A DNA stretch of 59,569 nucleotides, taken from an uncultured Clostridia bacterium. Its GTDB lineage: Bacteria; Bacillota; Clostridia; Christensenellales; CAG-138. Where the stretch lies: assembly GCA_934633695.1 (NCBI GenBank), contig CAKTYT010000010.1, forward strand, positions 1-59,569, in the 5' to 3' direction. A program made the translations under genes and the position numbers. The notes below the pieces were generated by a model that made no database searches, had not been told where the DNA came from, and saw only the letters and a list, made by a program, of their open reading frames with translations. Below, one piece after another: positions 40,353 through 49,740 of the stretch (position 1 is the stretch's first letter; each line of letters opens with the position of its first letter).

Positions 40353-41899
40353 TAGTCATCCGCTCCTCTCAGTGACGGGTTGAATGCATCACGCAGACCG
40401 TTGCCAAACAGGTTGAATGCAATCATCATAATTGCAATAACCGCTGCCGGGATAAGCAAGATATGCGGGTCGTACTGCAAGTACTGCTTACCATCAGCCA
40501 TCATAGTACCGAGCGATACCGATGTCTTAGAGTTAAAGTTTACAATTCCGAGGTACGAGAACGTTGATTCGCTCGTGATAACACCGGGAATCATAAATAC
40601 AGAACTGGTAACGACTGTGCCAATTGCATTGGGGAAGATATGCCTGAACATCAGTCTCAGATCTCCTGCACCAAGGGTACGAGCCGCAAGGATGTACTCT
40701 TGATTCTTGAAGCGATAGAACTGGGTTCTTACAACTGCTGCAGTTCCTATCCAACCGGTTACACAGAACGCCAGCAGCAAACCGCCCAATACGGTAGCCT
40801 TACCTGTGTTGACCAAGTGCATCTGGAACAGCGAAACAATAATGTAGAGAGGCATACGCCAGAGGATATCAATGATACGCTCGATAATCATATCAACCCA
40901 ACCGCCGTAGTAACCTTCAATAGCACCTACACAAGCACCAAAGATGAAGCAAACGACTGCAACACCGATAGAAAGAACGAGTGAAAGCCTAAGGCCGTAT
41001 GCCATACGAGTGCAGATGTCATAACCTGAACCGTCAGCACCAAAGAGGAAGGTGGGGATATGGCCGTTTACATACTGATAATAGTTATAATAGAGAACGC
41101 GTACTTCGTAGGACTGCTTGTCACGCTTGAGGTAGAAAGCAGGGTTGCCGTTCTCATCATAGATGTAGTTGGCAGTGTAACCATGTTCCTTAACGCCTTC
41201 GAGATCGTATGCCTTACCGTTTTCATCGACAGGCATGAACCTCTTGCTCTTGTACCAGTAATTTGCATCGTTGGGTTCTTCGCAGTATTCACTGGTTGTA
41301 TCCACCATGGGATAGAGAACCTGAATGCTGTTTTCCTCTTCCCATGCCATAATCTTTTCAATGTCCGGCATGGTCATTTTAAGGTAAATAAAACCGACAA
41401 GGTCATAAGTATCGACAATACCTACACGGGATGTTTTACCGAGACCGTCAACAGTCTCTGCTTTGGTGGAGAGAATGGGGTTAAACTCCGATTCTTCGCC
41501 AAGATCCCAAGTCGTATTTGCTTTGCCGTCCGTATCCATTGCGGCTACGCCGATACCGTGAAGAAATACATAATACTTGTCGTTCATCTGGAGGCTCTTT
41601 GAACCCTCAATTATAGTCTTGCCATTGATGACAAGCTGGGGGTGAACCTTCTGATAGTAACCATCTTTATCGCCAATATCATAAATTGAAACAAAGGGAA
41701 TAATTATTGCGTAAAGAATGATGATTGCAAGAACAATCGCTGCAACAACAGAAGCCTTGTTCTTTTTAAACCTGCTCCATGCGTCCTTGAAGTAGCCGAT
41801 GGGTTTTGTTTTAAATTCCTTGTCATGCAGCTTTTCATTCTGCTGAACAAAGCGGAACTTCTCCGCAGGAATATGCGTAAATTCGTTAATCTTTGCCAT
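40352..41899 (-). CDS. oppC: Oligopeptide ABC permease OppC with large extracytoplasmic domain
   Basis: 515 residues from the ATG at 41899 (GGGAGAGAG upstream); usual OppC is about 300. The cytoplasmic N-terminus (FKDAWSRFKKNKASVVA) and first transmembrane helix are normal. A region of about 225 residues (about 65-290) lies outside before the remaining five helices, and then the EAA-loop AARTLGAGDLRLMFRHIFPN and C-terminal GLRDAFNPSLRG. The start lies one base after the oppB stop. The extra domain probably contacts the large substrate-binding protein. Confidence 0.93.
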   Translation of the reverse strand: MAKINEFTHIPAEKFRFVQQNEKLHDKEFKTKPIGYFKDAWSRFKKNKASVVAAIVLAIIILYAIIIPFVSIYDIGDKDGYYQKVHPQLVINGKTIIEGSKSLQMNDKYYVFLHGIGVAAMDTDGKANTTWDLGEESEFNPILSTKAETVDGLGKTSRVGIVDTYDLVGFIYLKMTMPDIEKIMAWEEENSIQVLYPMVDTTSEYCEEPNDANYWYKSKRFMPVDENGKAYDLEGVKEHGYTANYIYDENGNPAFYLKRDKQSYEVRVLYYNYYQYVNGHIPTFLFGADGSGYDICTRMAYGLRLSLVLSIGVAVVCFIFGACVGAIEGYYGGWVDMIIERIIDILWRMPLYIIVSLFQMHLVNTGKATVLGGLLLAFCVTGWIGTAAVVRTQFYRFKNQEYILAARTLGAGDLRLMFRHIFPNAIGTVVTSSVFMIPGVITSESTFSYLGIVNFNSKTSVSLGTMMADGKQYLQYDPHILLIPAAVIAIMMIAFNLFGNGLRDAFNPSLRGADD

Positions 41900-41900
41900 A

Positions 41901-42860
41901 TTATCTCTCTCCCATCTTAATTCTAGGATCAAGGAATCCGTAGCTAAGGTCGGTCAGAATACCGGCGGCAAGTCCGATAAGAGTATAGAACATTGCAGTG
42001 CTGACAAACAAGTCATAGTCTCTAAGATTGAGAGCCTGAAGAGTCAGTGCACCAACGCCGGGGATCGCGAAAATACTTTCAAGAATCATTGAGCCGCCGA
42101 GAATGCTGAGGAAGGTACCGATGATCGAAGGAAGGATAGGTACCATTGCATTCTTAAGAGCATGACGCATAACTGCCTTGCTCTGGGTCAGACCCTTTGT
42201 TCTTGCGAGAAGCATGTAGTCGCTCGTAAGAGCTTCAGTAAGCTCTGCACGAACTGTACGTGCGAAATATGCAATTTCATAGAAAGCACTTGCCAAAATG
42301 GGAAGTACAAGTGAGTAAACCATCTTCCAAGTGTACATACCGCCTGCATCTGCTACGGAGCTCATAACGAGGGGGAACCACTGCAGCTTATATCCGAAAT
42401 AATACTGGAGGAAGAATGCAAGACAGAATGATGGAACTGAAATGAACAGAACAATAACAACGCTGATAATCTGATCGGGCAATTTGTTCTTCTTCAATGC
42501 AGCAAAAACGCCGAGAAGTATGCCGAAGGGCAAACCGACCAAAATTGACAGCACATTAACCATAATTGTAGCAGGCATACGGCTGAACAGAACTTCAGTT
42601 ACATCTGCCATGTACTGTACTTTAAAAGAGGTACCCCAGTCAAATTTAGTAAAAATGTTTTTGAGATAGATACCATACTGTTCGAGAATCGGTTTATTCC
42701 AACCGAGTGCTTCACGACGCTGCAATTCAACAATGCCGGCAGAACCGAGCGGAACCTCGGATTGAAGCATCTTTACAAGACAGAAAGTGATGGTCATAAT
42801 GATGAATGCAGTTATGAACATCATCACAATCCTCTTAAGGACATATTTAAGTGTTCGCAT
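41901..42860 (-). CDS. oppB: Oligopeptide ABC permease OppB
   Basis: 319 residues, six transmembrane helices, normal length. Typical start LKYVLKRIVMMFITAFIIMTITF, EAA loop ARTKGLTQSKAVMRHALKNAMVP and C-terminal LTDLSYGFLDPRIKMG. It forms the channel with OppC. It follows oppA by 158 bases that hold a strong hairpin. Confidence 0.95.
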   Translation of the reverse strand: MRTLKYVLKRIVMMFITAFIIMTITFCLVKMLQSEVPLGSAGIVELQRREALGWNKPILEQYGIYLKNIFTKFDWGTSFKVQYMADVTEVLFSRMPATIMVNVLSILVGLPFGILLGVFAALKKNKLPDQIISVVIVLFISVPSFCLAFFLQYYFGYKLQWFPLVMSSVADAGGMYTWKMVYSLVLPILASAFYEIAYFARTVRAELTEALTSDYMLLARTKGLTQSKAVMRHALKNAMVPILPSIIGTFLSILGGSMILESIFAIPGVGALTLQALNLRDYDLFVSTAMFYTLIGLAAGILTDLSYGFLDPRIKMGER

Positions 42861-42937
42861 AGGCTGTTTCCTTATCTTTTTTTATTTGTTAGGTGCAGAT
42901 CCGATAAAACTGCACCCCAGATTTTAAAGTCTGACAA

Positions 42938-42967
42938 CAGTTCCGGAGTCCGAAGGCTCCGGAACTG
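42938..42967 (-). other. Intercistronic hairpin between oppA and oppB
   Basis: CAGTTCCGGAG and CTCCGGAACTG form a perfect 11-bp stem with an 8-base loop. No T-run follows on the minus strand. Probably a processing or partial termination point that lets oppA be made in excess over the membrane parts. Confidence 0.75.
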
Positions 42968-43018
42968 CATGCCGTTGTGTCAGATGTCTTTGAGTGTAAA
43001 CACTCGGTGGCTTATCAA

Positions 43019-45469
43019 TTATTTATAATCGAGTTCGCCGCCCTGGGACTTTACGTAAGCATCCCAGTCAGCATCATTGTAGTTGTAGGTCATGAGACGG
43101 ATTCCGCCGTAACCATACATGATGTTGTAATCAGTGGTTGCGTACTTAATCTGGTAGGAGTACATGGAAACAACAGCATCACATGCGAAGGGGATGCAGT
43201 GGTAACCACTGAGGATGTTGGATTCAAGGTAGCTCAGGATGAGCAGGCACTTGTCAACATCACCGGCATACTGTGCGGGATCGTTGATTGCCTTTGCCCA
43301 GTTCTGGTAGGTATCTACCTTATCTTCACCATCGATGGGGATGGTGATGGTTTCGGTGGTGGGATCGAAGCCGCAGGACTCATGAATCTTATCCATACCG
43401 TTCATGTAGTCGGGTTCGCAGTATACGCGGATGCTGGAGAAGGGATAGAATGCTGCACCGCCCCATGCACCACGAGCCATTTCAACCTTACCTGCTGCAA
43501 TGTCAGCATAACGGTTTTCGATAGCTGCTACGTATTCAACCTTGATCTTGCCTTCGAGCTTGGTGCCTTCGGTTGCCTTTGCGAAGTAATCGTTGAGCAT
43601 CTGGCACTCGTTGCTGTAGTCAGTGCTGAGGGACTGAGCTGCGGTTGCGTAGCAAGTGATGTTGATAGCCTGACCTTCGGTGTAACGACCTTCTGCGATA
43701 GCCTTGTCAGCTGCTTCTTCGAAGAGCCTCTTTGCTTCTTCAACGTCGTAACCGGTTACTGCTGCGTATGCATCGTCAACGGTTGCGTATTCCTTACCCT
43801 CGCCGTATTCGATACCGTATACGCGGAGAACAGCTTCCTTAGCCTGAGTGGTGTTACGATAGATGGAGTTCTCATCGTTCTCAATGTTGTAGTAGTAGAG
43901 GCTGTTCTGGAGATAGTAAGCGGGCTTATAGCCGGGGGTTGCCTGAGCACAAAGTTCGCTGCGGTTGATAGCAAGGGACATTGCATGACGGAATTCGTCA
44001 TAACCAATGATCTGCTTGTTGGAGCCGTCGCCAGCTTCGTCTTCGAGAGCCTTGAGCTTTTCGAAATCGGTTGCGAAAATCCAACGATAGGTGTAGGTCT
44101 GGTCAGTCTTCAGCAGGTTCTCGGAAGCCCTGTAGATCTGCATATCATCAGCATTGAGGGATACTTCATCGAGTTTGCCCTGGTTGAAGAGCATCAGAGC
44201 GGTCTGGCTGTCGCTTACGATATCGTAAACAACCTTGGTGGTCTGATACTGGCCTTCGTGGTTGCCATCGGTGTAGCCGTACCAATTCTCATTCCTGTCG
44301 AGAACGAACTGCTTGTCAGTTTCGAAAGAAGTGAGTTTGTAAGGACCGTATGCCTTGTAGTTTTCGGGCTTGGTGCCGTAGTTTGTTGCAACAAGGTTAT
44401 TGAGGGTTTCCTTACCTGCTTCGTAGAGATCCTTATAAACGATCCAATTGCCGGTAAGGCTGGTGAGGAAGTAGAATTCGGTTTCTGCATCCTGCATTAC
44501 GTAGTAGAGGGTGTAATCGCCGCCCTTGATCAGACCAACGTCTTCCCAGGGAGTCTCGGGAATGACACCATCCTGAACGAAGAGGAACTCAACGTATGCT
44601 TCGGGATTGTTGTCGCCGCAGTTTACAGCGATAACCTTGAGAGCATCAATGATCTCTTCATTTACAACTGCCCAACCGTCTGTGCCGTTATCAGCAATGT
44701 AAGCTTCGATGACATCATAGAGGTTGTTGCCTTCTGCATCATTGAAGTAACCTGCATCAACATAACCTGCGTCTTTAGCAGCTTCGAGGCTGTCGCCGAA
44801 GAAGATGCAAGCTGCGCTCATGGAGATATAGAGATCCTTACCTTCGAGATCTGCACCCTTAGCATCAATAAAGTTGGGCTTGCCAGCCTGATCATTATTG
44901 AAGTAAGCCTTTGCATTCCTGATAGCGGAGCTGCCTTCGGTGTAGCTGTTGGCACGGTAGTTCTTCATCTCGGGGCTGATGCACTGCTGCATGGAATAGA
45001 TGTAGGTGTCAGCATTGATGGGGGTACCGTCTTCCCAAGTTGCATTGGGGTTGAGCTCGATCTTGTAGATAACGTTTGCGGTGGGGAGGTTGCCGTCTGC
45101 GTCAGCAACGAGCCACTTTTCACGATCTTCGTAGGTTGCGGTTACGTCTTCAACGGAAGTAGCCATTTCATAAACCCATTCGAAGTTTACGCCATCTTCT
45201 GCGATGGTGGTGTCTACAAAGGGAGTTTCGAGATAGCTCATGATTTCGCTATCTGCGTTGGTTTCCCAAGTGTGGGGGTTCCAGGTTGCGGGTGATGCAC
45301 CCATGGTGAGATTGTAGGTGTACTCTGCGTTGTCGCTGGGAGCCGGGGTTTCTTTGCCGGGCTCGGCGGTGGGCTTGTCAGTCTCGCCGCCGTTCTTGCA
45401 AGCTGCAAGAACGGGGAGGATCATGAGCATAGCCATAACGAGAGCCAAGATTTTGGTCATCTTGTTCAT
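43019..45469 (-). CDS. oppA: Oligopeptide-binding lipoprotein OppA-like
   Basis: 816 residues, larger than the usual 540-600. Signal peptide with lipobox LAAC at 20-23 and a Thr/Pro/Glu linker, then a SBP_bac_5 (family 5) binding protein: TYNLTMGASPATWNPHTW at the N-terminus, KLNP/KIELNPNATWEDGTPINADTY in the first lobe, FVLDRNENWYG and DEFRHAMSLAINR in the middle. The extra length is spread as insertions in the middle of lobe 2. It captures extracellular peptides and delivers them to OppBC. AAGGAGG site; strong promoter upstream. Confidence 0.94.
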   Translation of the reverse strand: MNKMTKILALVMAMLMILPVLAACKNGGETDKPTAEPGKETPAPSDNAEYTYNLTMGASPATWNPHTWETNADSEIMSYLETPFVDTTIAEDGVNFEWVYEMATSVEDVTATYEDREKWLVADADGNLPTANVIYKIELNPNATWEDGTPINADTYIYSMQQCISPEMKNYRANSYTEGSSAIRNAKAYFNNDQAGKPNFIDAKGADLEGKDLYISMSAACIFFGDSLEAAKDAGYVDAGYFNDAEGNNLYDVIEAYIADNGTDGWAVVNEEIIDALKVIAVNCGDNNPEAYVEFLFVQDGVIPETPWEDVGLIKGGDYTLYYVMQDAETEFYFLTSLTGNWIVYKDLYEAGKETLNNLVATNYGTKPENYKAYGPYKLTSFETDKQFVLDRNENWYGYTDGNHEGQYQTTKVVYDIVSDSQTALMLFNQGKLDEVSLNADDMQIYRASENLLKTDQTYTYRWIFATDFEKLKALEDEAGDGSNKQIIGYDEFRHAMSLAINRSELCAQATPGYKPAYYLQNSLYYYNIENDENSIYRNTTQAKEAVLRVYGIEYGEGKEYATVDDAYAAVTGYDVEEAKRLFEEAADKAIAEGRYTEGQAINITCYATAAQSLSTDYSNECQMLNDYFAKATEGTKLEGKIKVEYVAAIENRYADIAAGKVEMARGAWGGAAFYPFSSIRVYCEPDYMNGMDKIHESCGFDPTTETITIPIDGEDKVDTYQNWAKAINDPAQYAGDVDKCLLILSYLESNILSGYHCIPFACDAVVSMYSYQIKYATTDYNIMYGYGGIRLMTYNYNDADWDAYVKSQGGELDYK

Positions 45470-45522
45470 TATGTTACCTCCTTAAAATTTACCGGGGTCT
45501 GTCGCCCCGATGGTATGCTAAC

Positions 45523-45551
45523 AGTATACTTATTCATGCGGCCTTTGTCAA
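45523..45551 (-). promoter_or_regulatory. Promoter of the opp operon
   Basis: Minus-strand TTGACA (45546-45551) and TATACT (45523-45528) with a 17-base spacer. The leader contains a 5-bp GC hairpin at 45492-45508. Confidence 0.85.
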
Positions 45552-45757
45552 CACAAAAATTCGAATTAGGTGCCCGTTCCAAACATTTTTTTCACACTTT
45601 TTTTCCGAAAAACGCATTAAATATATCTTTCAGTGTCATTTGTTCACATTTGTGCCATATTTTCGCCCATATTTGCCCGGTATATTTCTCCCAGTAGAAA
45701 AAATTTGTCCTTTTCCCCGTCCTTAGACACATTATTATTTTCTCTTCGCAGATTAGC
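45552..45757. other. Intergenic region between divergent opp and ruvX promoters
   Basis: About 200 AT-rich bases. I see no gene, RNA or repeat. Confidence 0.5.
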
Positions 45758-45786
45758 TTGACTGAAATTCATATATGCAGTATAAT
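45758..45786 (+). promoter_or_regulatory. Promoter of the ruvX-yrzB-mntP genes
   Basis: TTGACT (45758-45763) and TATAAT (45781-45786), 17-base spacer, 60 bases before ruvX. Confidence 0.82.
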
Positions 45787-45846
45787 TGTAGGGATAATTT
45801 GCCGATCTCACAAAGGCGTGATGTCGGCATGATAAAGAGGTAGTAC

Positions 45847-46278
45847 ATGTTGGCGAATATAAGGTATTTTGCTGTTGACGTCGGTGATAAACGTATCGGA
45901 CTTGCAGTCAGTGATGCACTCGGCATAACAGCCCAAGGTCTTGAGACGTACAATCGCACGGGTGACGATGAACGCGACGGCGAATACATACGCAATTATG
46001 CAAAGAAATATGCTCCATGCAGAATAGTGTTTGGTCTTCCGCGGAATATGGACGGCAGCTACGGACCTGCCTGTGACAAGGTCAAAGCATTTGCGGAATT
46101 TGTATTAGACGGCTGGGATGGCGGGCATGATTTTTATGATGAAAGACTTTCAACTGTCGTCGCCGAAAAAGCGATGTATGAAGCTGAGTTTAATTGGAAG
46201 AAACGCCGCAAGGTCGTTGATAAAATGGCTGCACAGATAATTCTTCAGGGTTATCTTGAGCTTCACCCAATAAGATAA
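45847..46278 (+). CDS. ruvX: RuvX/YqgF-type Holliday junction resolvase
   Basis: 143 residues. RNase H fold with AVDVGDKRIGLAVSDALG at the start (first catalytic Asp), VFGLPRNMDGSYG in the middle and DERLSTVVAEKAM, with a C-terminal Asp in VVDKMAAQIILQGYL. The family has been implicated in resolving junctions and in 16S rRNA 5' maturation. Neighbouring the DUF1292 gene is a conserved arrangement in Bacillota (yrrK-yrzB). GAGGT site before the ATG. Confidence 0.94.
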   Translation: MLANIRYFAVDVGDKRIGLAVSDALGITAQGLETYNRTGDDERDGEYIRNYAKKYAPCRIVFGLPRNMDGSYGPACDKVKAFAEFVLDGWDGGHDFYDERLSTVVAEKAMYEAEFNWKKRRKVVDKMAAQIILQGYLELHPIR

Positions 46279-46303
46279 TATCAATAATCAGGAGGAAAAA
46301 CAA

Positions 46304-46609
46304 ATGTCCGAACAGGAAAGGATTATTGCAGAAGCCGGTGAATACGATGAATATGAGCCGGTAACCTTCATCAATGATGAAGGTGAGGAGGAGAGTTTTC
46401 TTCACATCCTTACATTCAACTATGAAGGAAGCAAGTATGCCGCTCTCGTCCCCGAGGCACAAGTCGACGAGGATGAACCTGAGGTTCTTTTTGTTGTGAT
46501 AACAAAAGATGCCGATGGTGATGCATACATTCCCATTGACAATGAGGTTCTGCTCGAGGAGCTCTTCGCAGAATTTGCTTCATTGCTCGATGAAGATGAA
46601 GAAAACTGA
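46304..46609 (+). CDS. DUF1292 (YrzB-like) protein
   Basis: 101 residues, strongly acidic. EPVTFINDEGEEESFLHILTF and YAALVPEA match DUF1292. Function unknown. It has an AGGAGG site and lies 25 bases after ruvX. Confidence 0.9.
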   Translation: MSEQERIIAEAGEYDEYEPVTFINDEGEEESFLHILTFNYEGSKYAALVPEAQVDEDEPEVLFVVITKDADGDAYIPIDNEVLLEELFAEFASLLDEDEEN

Positions 46610-46637
46610 CGTCGTGATTGACTGATAGGGATTTGAC

Positions 46638-47231
46638 ATGACTTTTACCGAACTTTTTCTCACTGCGGTTGCACTGTCAATGGATGCAATGGCAGTCTCC
46701 ATTTCTAGTGGAATCGCCGCACGCCATATTAAGATAAGAAACGCTCTGCTCATGGCAGCATTCTTCGGTGGCTTTCAGGCTCTGATGCCATTGATAGGTT
46801 ATTATATCGTTCCGCTGCTCAGCAAAGTCTTTGGTGACGGTGTAACTGCTTTCGTTGAAGGCATGGATCATTGGATCGCACTCGTTCTTCTCTCATTCAT
46901 CGGTGGAAAGATGATTATTGAGGCAATAAAGAATGACGAAGAAGCTGTTACCGATAATCCTTTTAAGCTCGGAACGCTCTTTGTTATGGCAATTGCAACC
47001 AGCATTGACGCCCTTGCGACCGGGATTGTCTTCCGCGGCTTCAGCCTCACCGGCGGCGGACTCGTGTTCACAATCCTGTCAATCGGTTTCGTGACCTTCA
47101 TCCTCTCACTCGTAGGTGTTCTTCTCGGCAAGAAACTTGGTGAAAAATTCAAACGTTGGGCTGTTCTAGGCGGAGGAATCGTGCTTGTTTGTCTTGGAAT
47201 AAAAGTTTTTCTTGAGCATGTTCTCACATGA
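46638..47231 (+). CDS. mntP: Manganese efflux pump MntP
   Basis: 197 residues, six transmembrane helices in two repeats, each with the conserved acidic site: ALSMDAMAVSISSG in the first helix and ATSIDALATGIVF in the fourth. It exports Mn(II). No yybP-ykoY manganese riboswitch is seen upstream; it is probably transcribed from the ruvX promoter. Confidence 0.95.
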   Translation: MTFTELFLTAVALSMDAMAVSISSGIAARHIKIRNALLMAAFFGGFQALMPLIGYYIVPLLSKVFGDGVTAFVEGMDHWIALVLLSFIGGKMIIEAIKNDEEAVTDNPFKLGTLFVMAIATSIDALATGIVFRGFSLTGGGLVFTILSIGFVTFILSLVGVLLGKKLGEKFKRWAVLGGGIVLVCLGIKVFLEHVLT

Positions 47232-47452
47232 CGATCGTTGTACACCTCCATATTTAAGAGCTTTGATTTCGGACGGCGGCACTGTGCTGCCGTCTTTCAT
47301 TACTCGACAATAATCAGCACGCTGCATTTAACGTATTTCGTTAAATATTCCCTCCTCACACTCATTATTCGATCGTTATTCTTTTTCAGCGTGCAAACTC
47401 GAAAACGTGCCTGTTTCCGCTGTTTTTTAACATAAAAAAGGCAAATTCGCTA

Positions 47453-47606
47453 TTGACAAGTCGGGGCAATTAAGTGTATTATGATACCAGCGATGTTAAA
47501 GGGCACAATACAAACGGTTTCTTGTTGCGGCGTGGATTTGACTTGCCGCAGTTGTTTGTTGTATTTGTTTATTGATTTAACTTATTATTTTTAGGAGAAA
47601 TGTATT
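47453..47606 (+). promoter_or_regulatory. Promoter and structured leader of rho
   Basis: Perfect TTGACA (47453-47458) with TATTAT (47477-47482), 18-base spacer. The leader of about 115 bases folds: AATACAA (47507-47513) with TTGTATT (47559-47565) around TGCGGC/GCCGCA (47526-47550), then T-rich sequence and AGGAG. This would suit control of rho by premature termination. The 220 bases before the promoter (47232-47452) hold nothing I recognise. Confidence 0.65.
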
Positions 47607-49718
47607 ATGATGACAAGGGAGTTATTGCTCGAAAAGAGTGTTGACAGTCTCAGAGAGATTGCCAAGGCACAGGGCGTTAAATCCGTAACAAAATATCGTA
47701 AATCTGAACTTATTGATGTAATCATGAACGGCGGCATAATTCCCCGTGCACTTGACAAACAGGCAATGCTGCGAGAGAGTATGCAGCGTGCGAGAAAAGA
47801 CGAAATCACCATCGAAAAGACCCCTGCGACGGAGAAGCCCCGTGCTTCTGTCTCTGTCCCTCCCGTTTCGGCTCCGCAGAGAGCGGCGGAAAGAATCGAT
47901 ACCTCCCAACAGCCGCCCGCAGTGCAGCCAGCTGCCGCCAACACTCCTGAAGTTGTCTCGGCTCCTCAGCCGGTCATGCATTCTCCTTCAGTTTCAATGC
48001 CTTCTTCACAACCTTCTCAGCCCGTACCTCAGGACAACCGTTCTGCCTACACTCTCAGTTATCCACCCAGACAGCAGGGCTATCAGCAGAGTGGTTTTCA
48101 GAAAAACAATTATGATAGGCGTGACAATTATCAGCCAAACGGCGGCAGAAATAAAAACAATTACAATTCCGGCAGAAACAACGGCTACAATAGACGCAAT
48201 GATGTAGTTGACCAGGGCTTCTATGGTTCTCAGCAGTCTTCTCAACCCTATCAGCAAAACGCATTCCAGCAGGGCTATTACCAGCAGAATGCACCGGCGG
48301 GCTACCAAGGCATGTATGCACCCGATGAGTTTCGCCAAGACTATCGTCAGCAGGGCATGTATCAACAGCAGAACGGCTATCAGCAAAACATGTACCAGCA
48401 GAACATGGGTTATCCCCAACAACAGGCTCAGGGATTCAATGCCCCTGTGGGATTCCAGCCCCAACCCCAGAAGCAAGACGCATTCTTCGCCTCCGAATAC
48501 AACACAAACAATCCTGCAATTCCGGAGATCATTGAATCCGGCGAATGTGATGATGCCGAAGGCGTTGTTGAGCTGATGAATGACGGATATGCTTTCCTAA
48601 GGGTCAACAATTATTCTGCCGGCAATGACGATGTTTATGTTTCCCAATCGCAGGTTCGGCGTTTCAAGCTCCGCAACGGTGACCTTGTCGCAGGTAAAGT
48701 CAAGCAGACCGTTGACACAAAACGTTACGTTGCGATGATGTACATTACAAGCATCAACGGCGTCGCTCCCGATGAAGCGGCAACCCGCAGAGGCTTTGAA
48801 GAACTCATTCCGATTTTCCCCGATGAAAGGCTCACTCTTGAAAAGACCGATGGAACGGAGAAAAACATTTCTGTCAGGCTGCTCGACCTCATTGCTCCCA
48901 TCGGAAAGGGTCAAAGAGGCATGATCGTTTCACAGCCCAAGGCAGGAAAGACGACGCTCCTCAAGGCAATTGCAGGCGGCATCGCCGAAAACTATCCCGA
49001 TGTCCACCTTATAGTTCTCCTCATTGATGAACGGCCGGAAGAAGTTACCGATATGCAGCATTCAATTAAAGGCGAGGTTGTCTACTCAACATTCGACGAG
49101 CTGCCTGAACATCATACCAAGGTTGCAGAAATGGTTATGGAACGTTCCATGAGGCTTGTTGAAATGGGAAAAGATGTTGTCGTGCTTATGGACTCTATAA
49201 CCAGACTTGCACGAGCATACAATCTCACCATGACTTCTTCGGGCAAAACGCTGTCCGGCGGCATGGACCCCGGTGCACTGCATAAGCCCAAACGTTTCTT
49301 CGGAGCAGCACGCAACATTGAAAACGGCGGAAGTCTCACTGTTATTGCGACCGCATTGGTTGAAACCGGTTCGAGAATGGACGATATGGTCTATGAAGAG
49401 TTCAAGGGTACTGGCAATATGGAAGTCCACCTTGACAGGAAACTTGCAGAAAAACGCATTTTCCCCGCCATAGACATTTACAAGTCGGGCACAAGACGCG
49501 ACGATTTGCTGCTCAGCAGCGAAGAGCGTGACTGTGCAAACAGACTCAGACGCATCCTTTCCAACGGCAATAACACCGCTGAAGTCACGGAACAGGTCAT
49601 CAATATGCTCGAACGCTCCGAAACAAATTCGGAATTCATAGCAAAATTCAAAAACTATACCGGTCTTTACGAGAAGGAAGGGTTTGTTCCTTCCGGGAAG
49701 AATATTTTTAAAAGATAA
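47607..49718 (+). CDS. rho: Transcription termination factor Rho with prion-like insertion
   Basis: 703 residues, against about 420 for E. coli Rho. N-terminal SAP-like helix bundle (LREIAKAQGVKSVTKYRKSELIDVI), then a Pro/Ala/Ser region (75-145), then residues 145-300 rich in Gln, Asn, Tyr and Gly with many YQQN-type repeats, then the cold-shock RNA-binding domain (about 305-375) and the ATPase core: Walker A PKAGKTTLL, Walker B VVVLMDSITRLARAYN, Q/R-loop region SGGMDPGALHKPKRFFGAARNIE. It is a ring helicase that ends transcription. Polar insertions of this kind are known in Rho from Clostridia and Bacteroidetes. Confidence 0.96.
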   Translation: MMTRELLLEKSVDSLREIAKAQGVKSVTKYRKSELIDVIMNGGIIPRALDKQAMLRESMQRARKDEITIEKTPATEKPRASVSVPPVSAPQRAAERIDTSQQPPAVQPAAANTPEVVSAPQPVMHSPSVSMPSSQPSQPVPQDNRSAYTLSYPPRQQGYQQSGFQKNNYDRRDNYQPNGGRNKNNYNSGRNNGYNRRNDVVDQGFYGSQQSSQPYQQNAFQQGYYQQNAPAGYQGMYAPDEFRQDYRQQGMYQQQNGYQQNMYQQNMGYPQQQAQGFNAPVGFQPQPQKQDAFFASEYNTNNPAIPEIIESGECDDAEGVVELMNDGYAFLRVNNYSAGNDDVYVSQSQVRRFKLRNGDLVAGKVKQTVDTKRYVAMMYITSINGVAPDEAATRRGFEELIPIFPDERLTLEKTDGTEKNISVRLLDLIAPIGKGQRGMIVSQPKAGKTTLLKAIAGGIAENYPDVHLIVLLIDERPEEVTDMQHSIKGEVVYSTFDELPEHHTKVAEMVMERSMRLVEMGKDVVVLMDSITRLARAYNLTMTSSGKTLSGGMDPGALHKPKRFFGAARNIENGGSLTVIATALVETGSRMDDMVYEEFKGTGNMEVHLDRKLAEKRIFPAIDIYKSGTRRDDLLLSSEERDCANRLRRILSNGNNTAEVTEQVINMLERSETNSEFIAKFKNYTGLYEKEGFVPSGKNIFKR

Positions 49719-49740
49719 ATTTCAGAGTAAAGTGTAGACA

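Noticed and set aside
42977..43020. Candidate terminator directly after oppA
   Set aside because: The strong hairpin at 42938-42967 lacks a T-run on the transcribed strand, so it is listed as an intercistronic element and not a terminator.
42977..45295. A 772-codon open frame on the plus strand opposite oppA
   Set aside because: It is antisense to a clear binding-protein gene. The translation is rich in Val, Cys, Ile and Gly without known motifs, as expected from the complement of a strongly biased coding frame. It has no ribosome binding site or promoter.
46304..47231. Manganese riboswitch controlling mntP
   Set aside because: The gap before mntP is only about 28 bases and the upstream promoter region has no yybP-ykoY-type structure.
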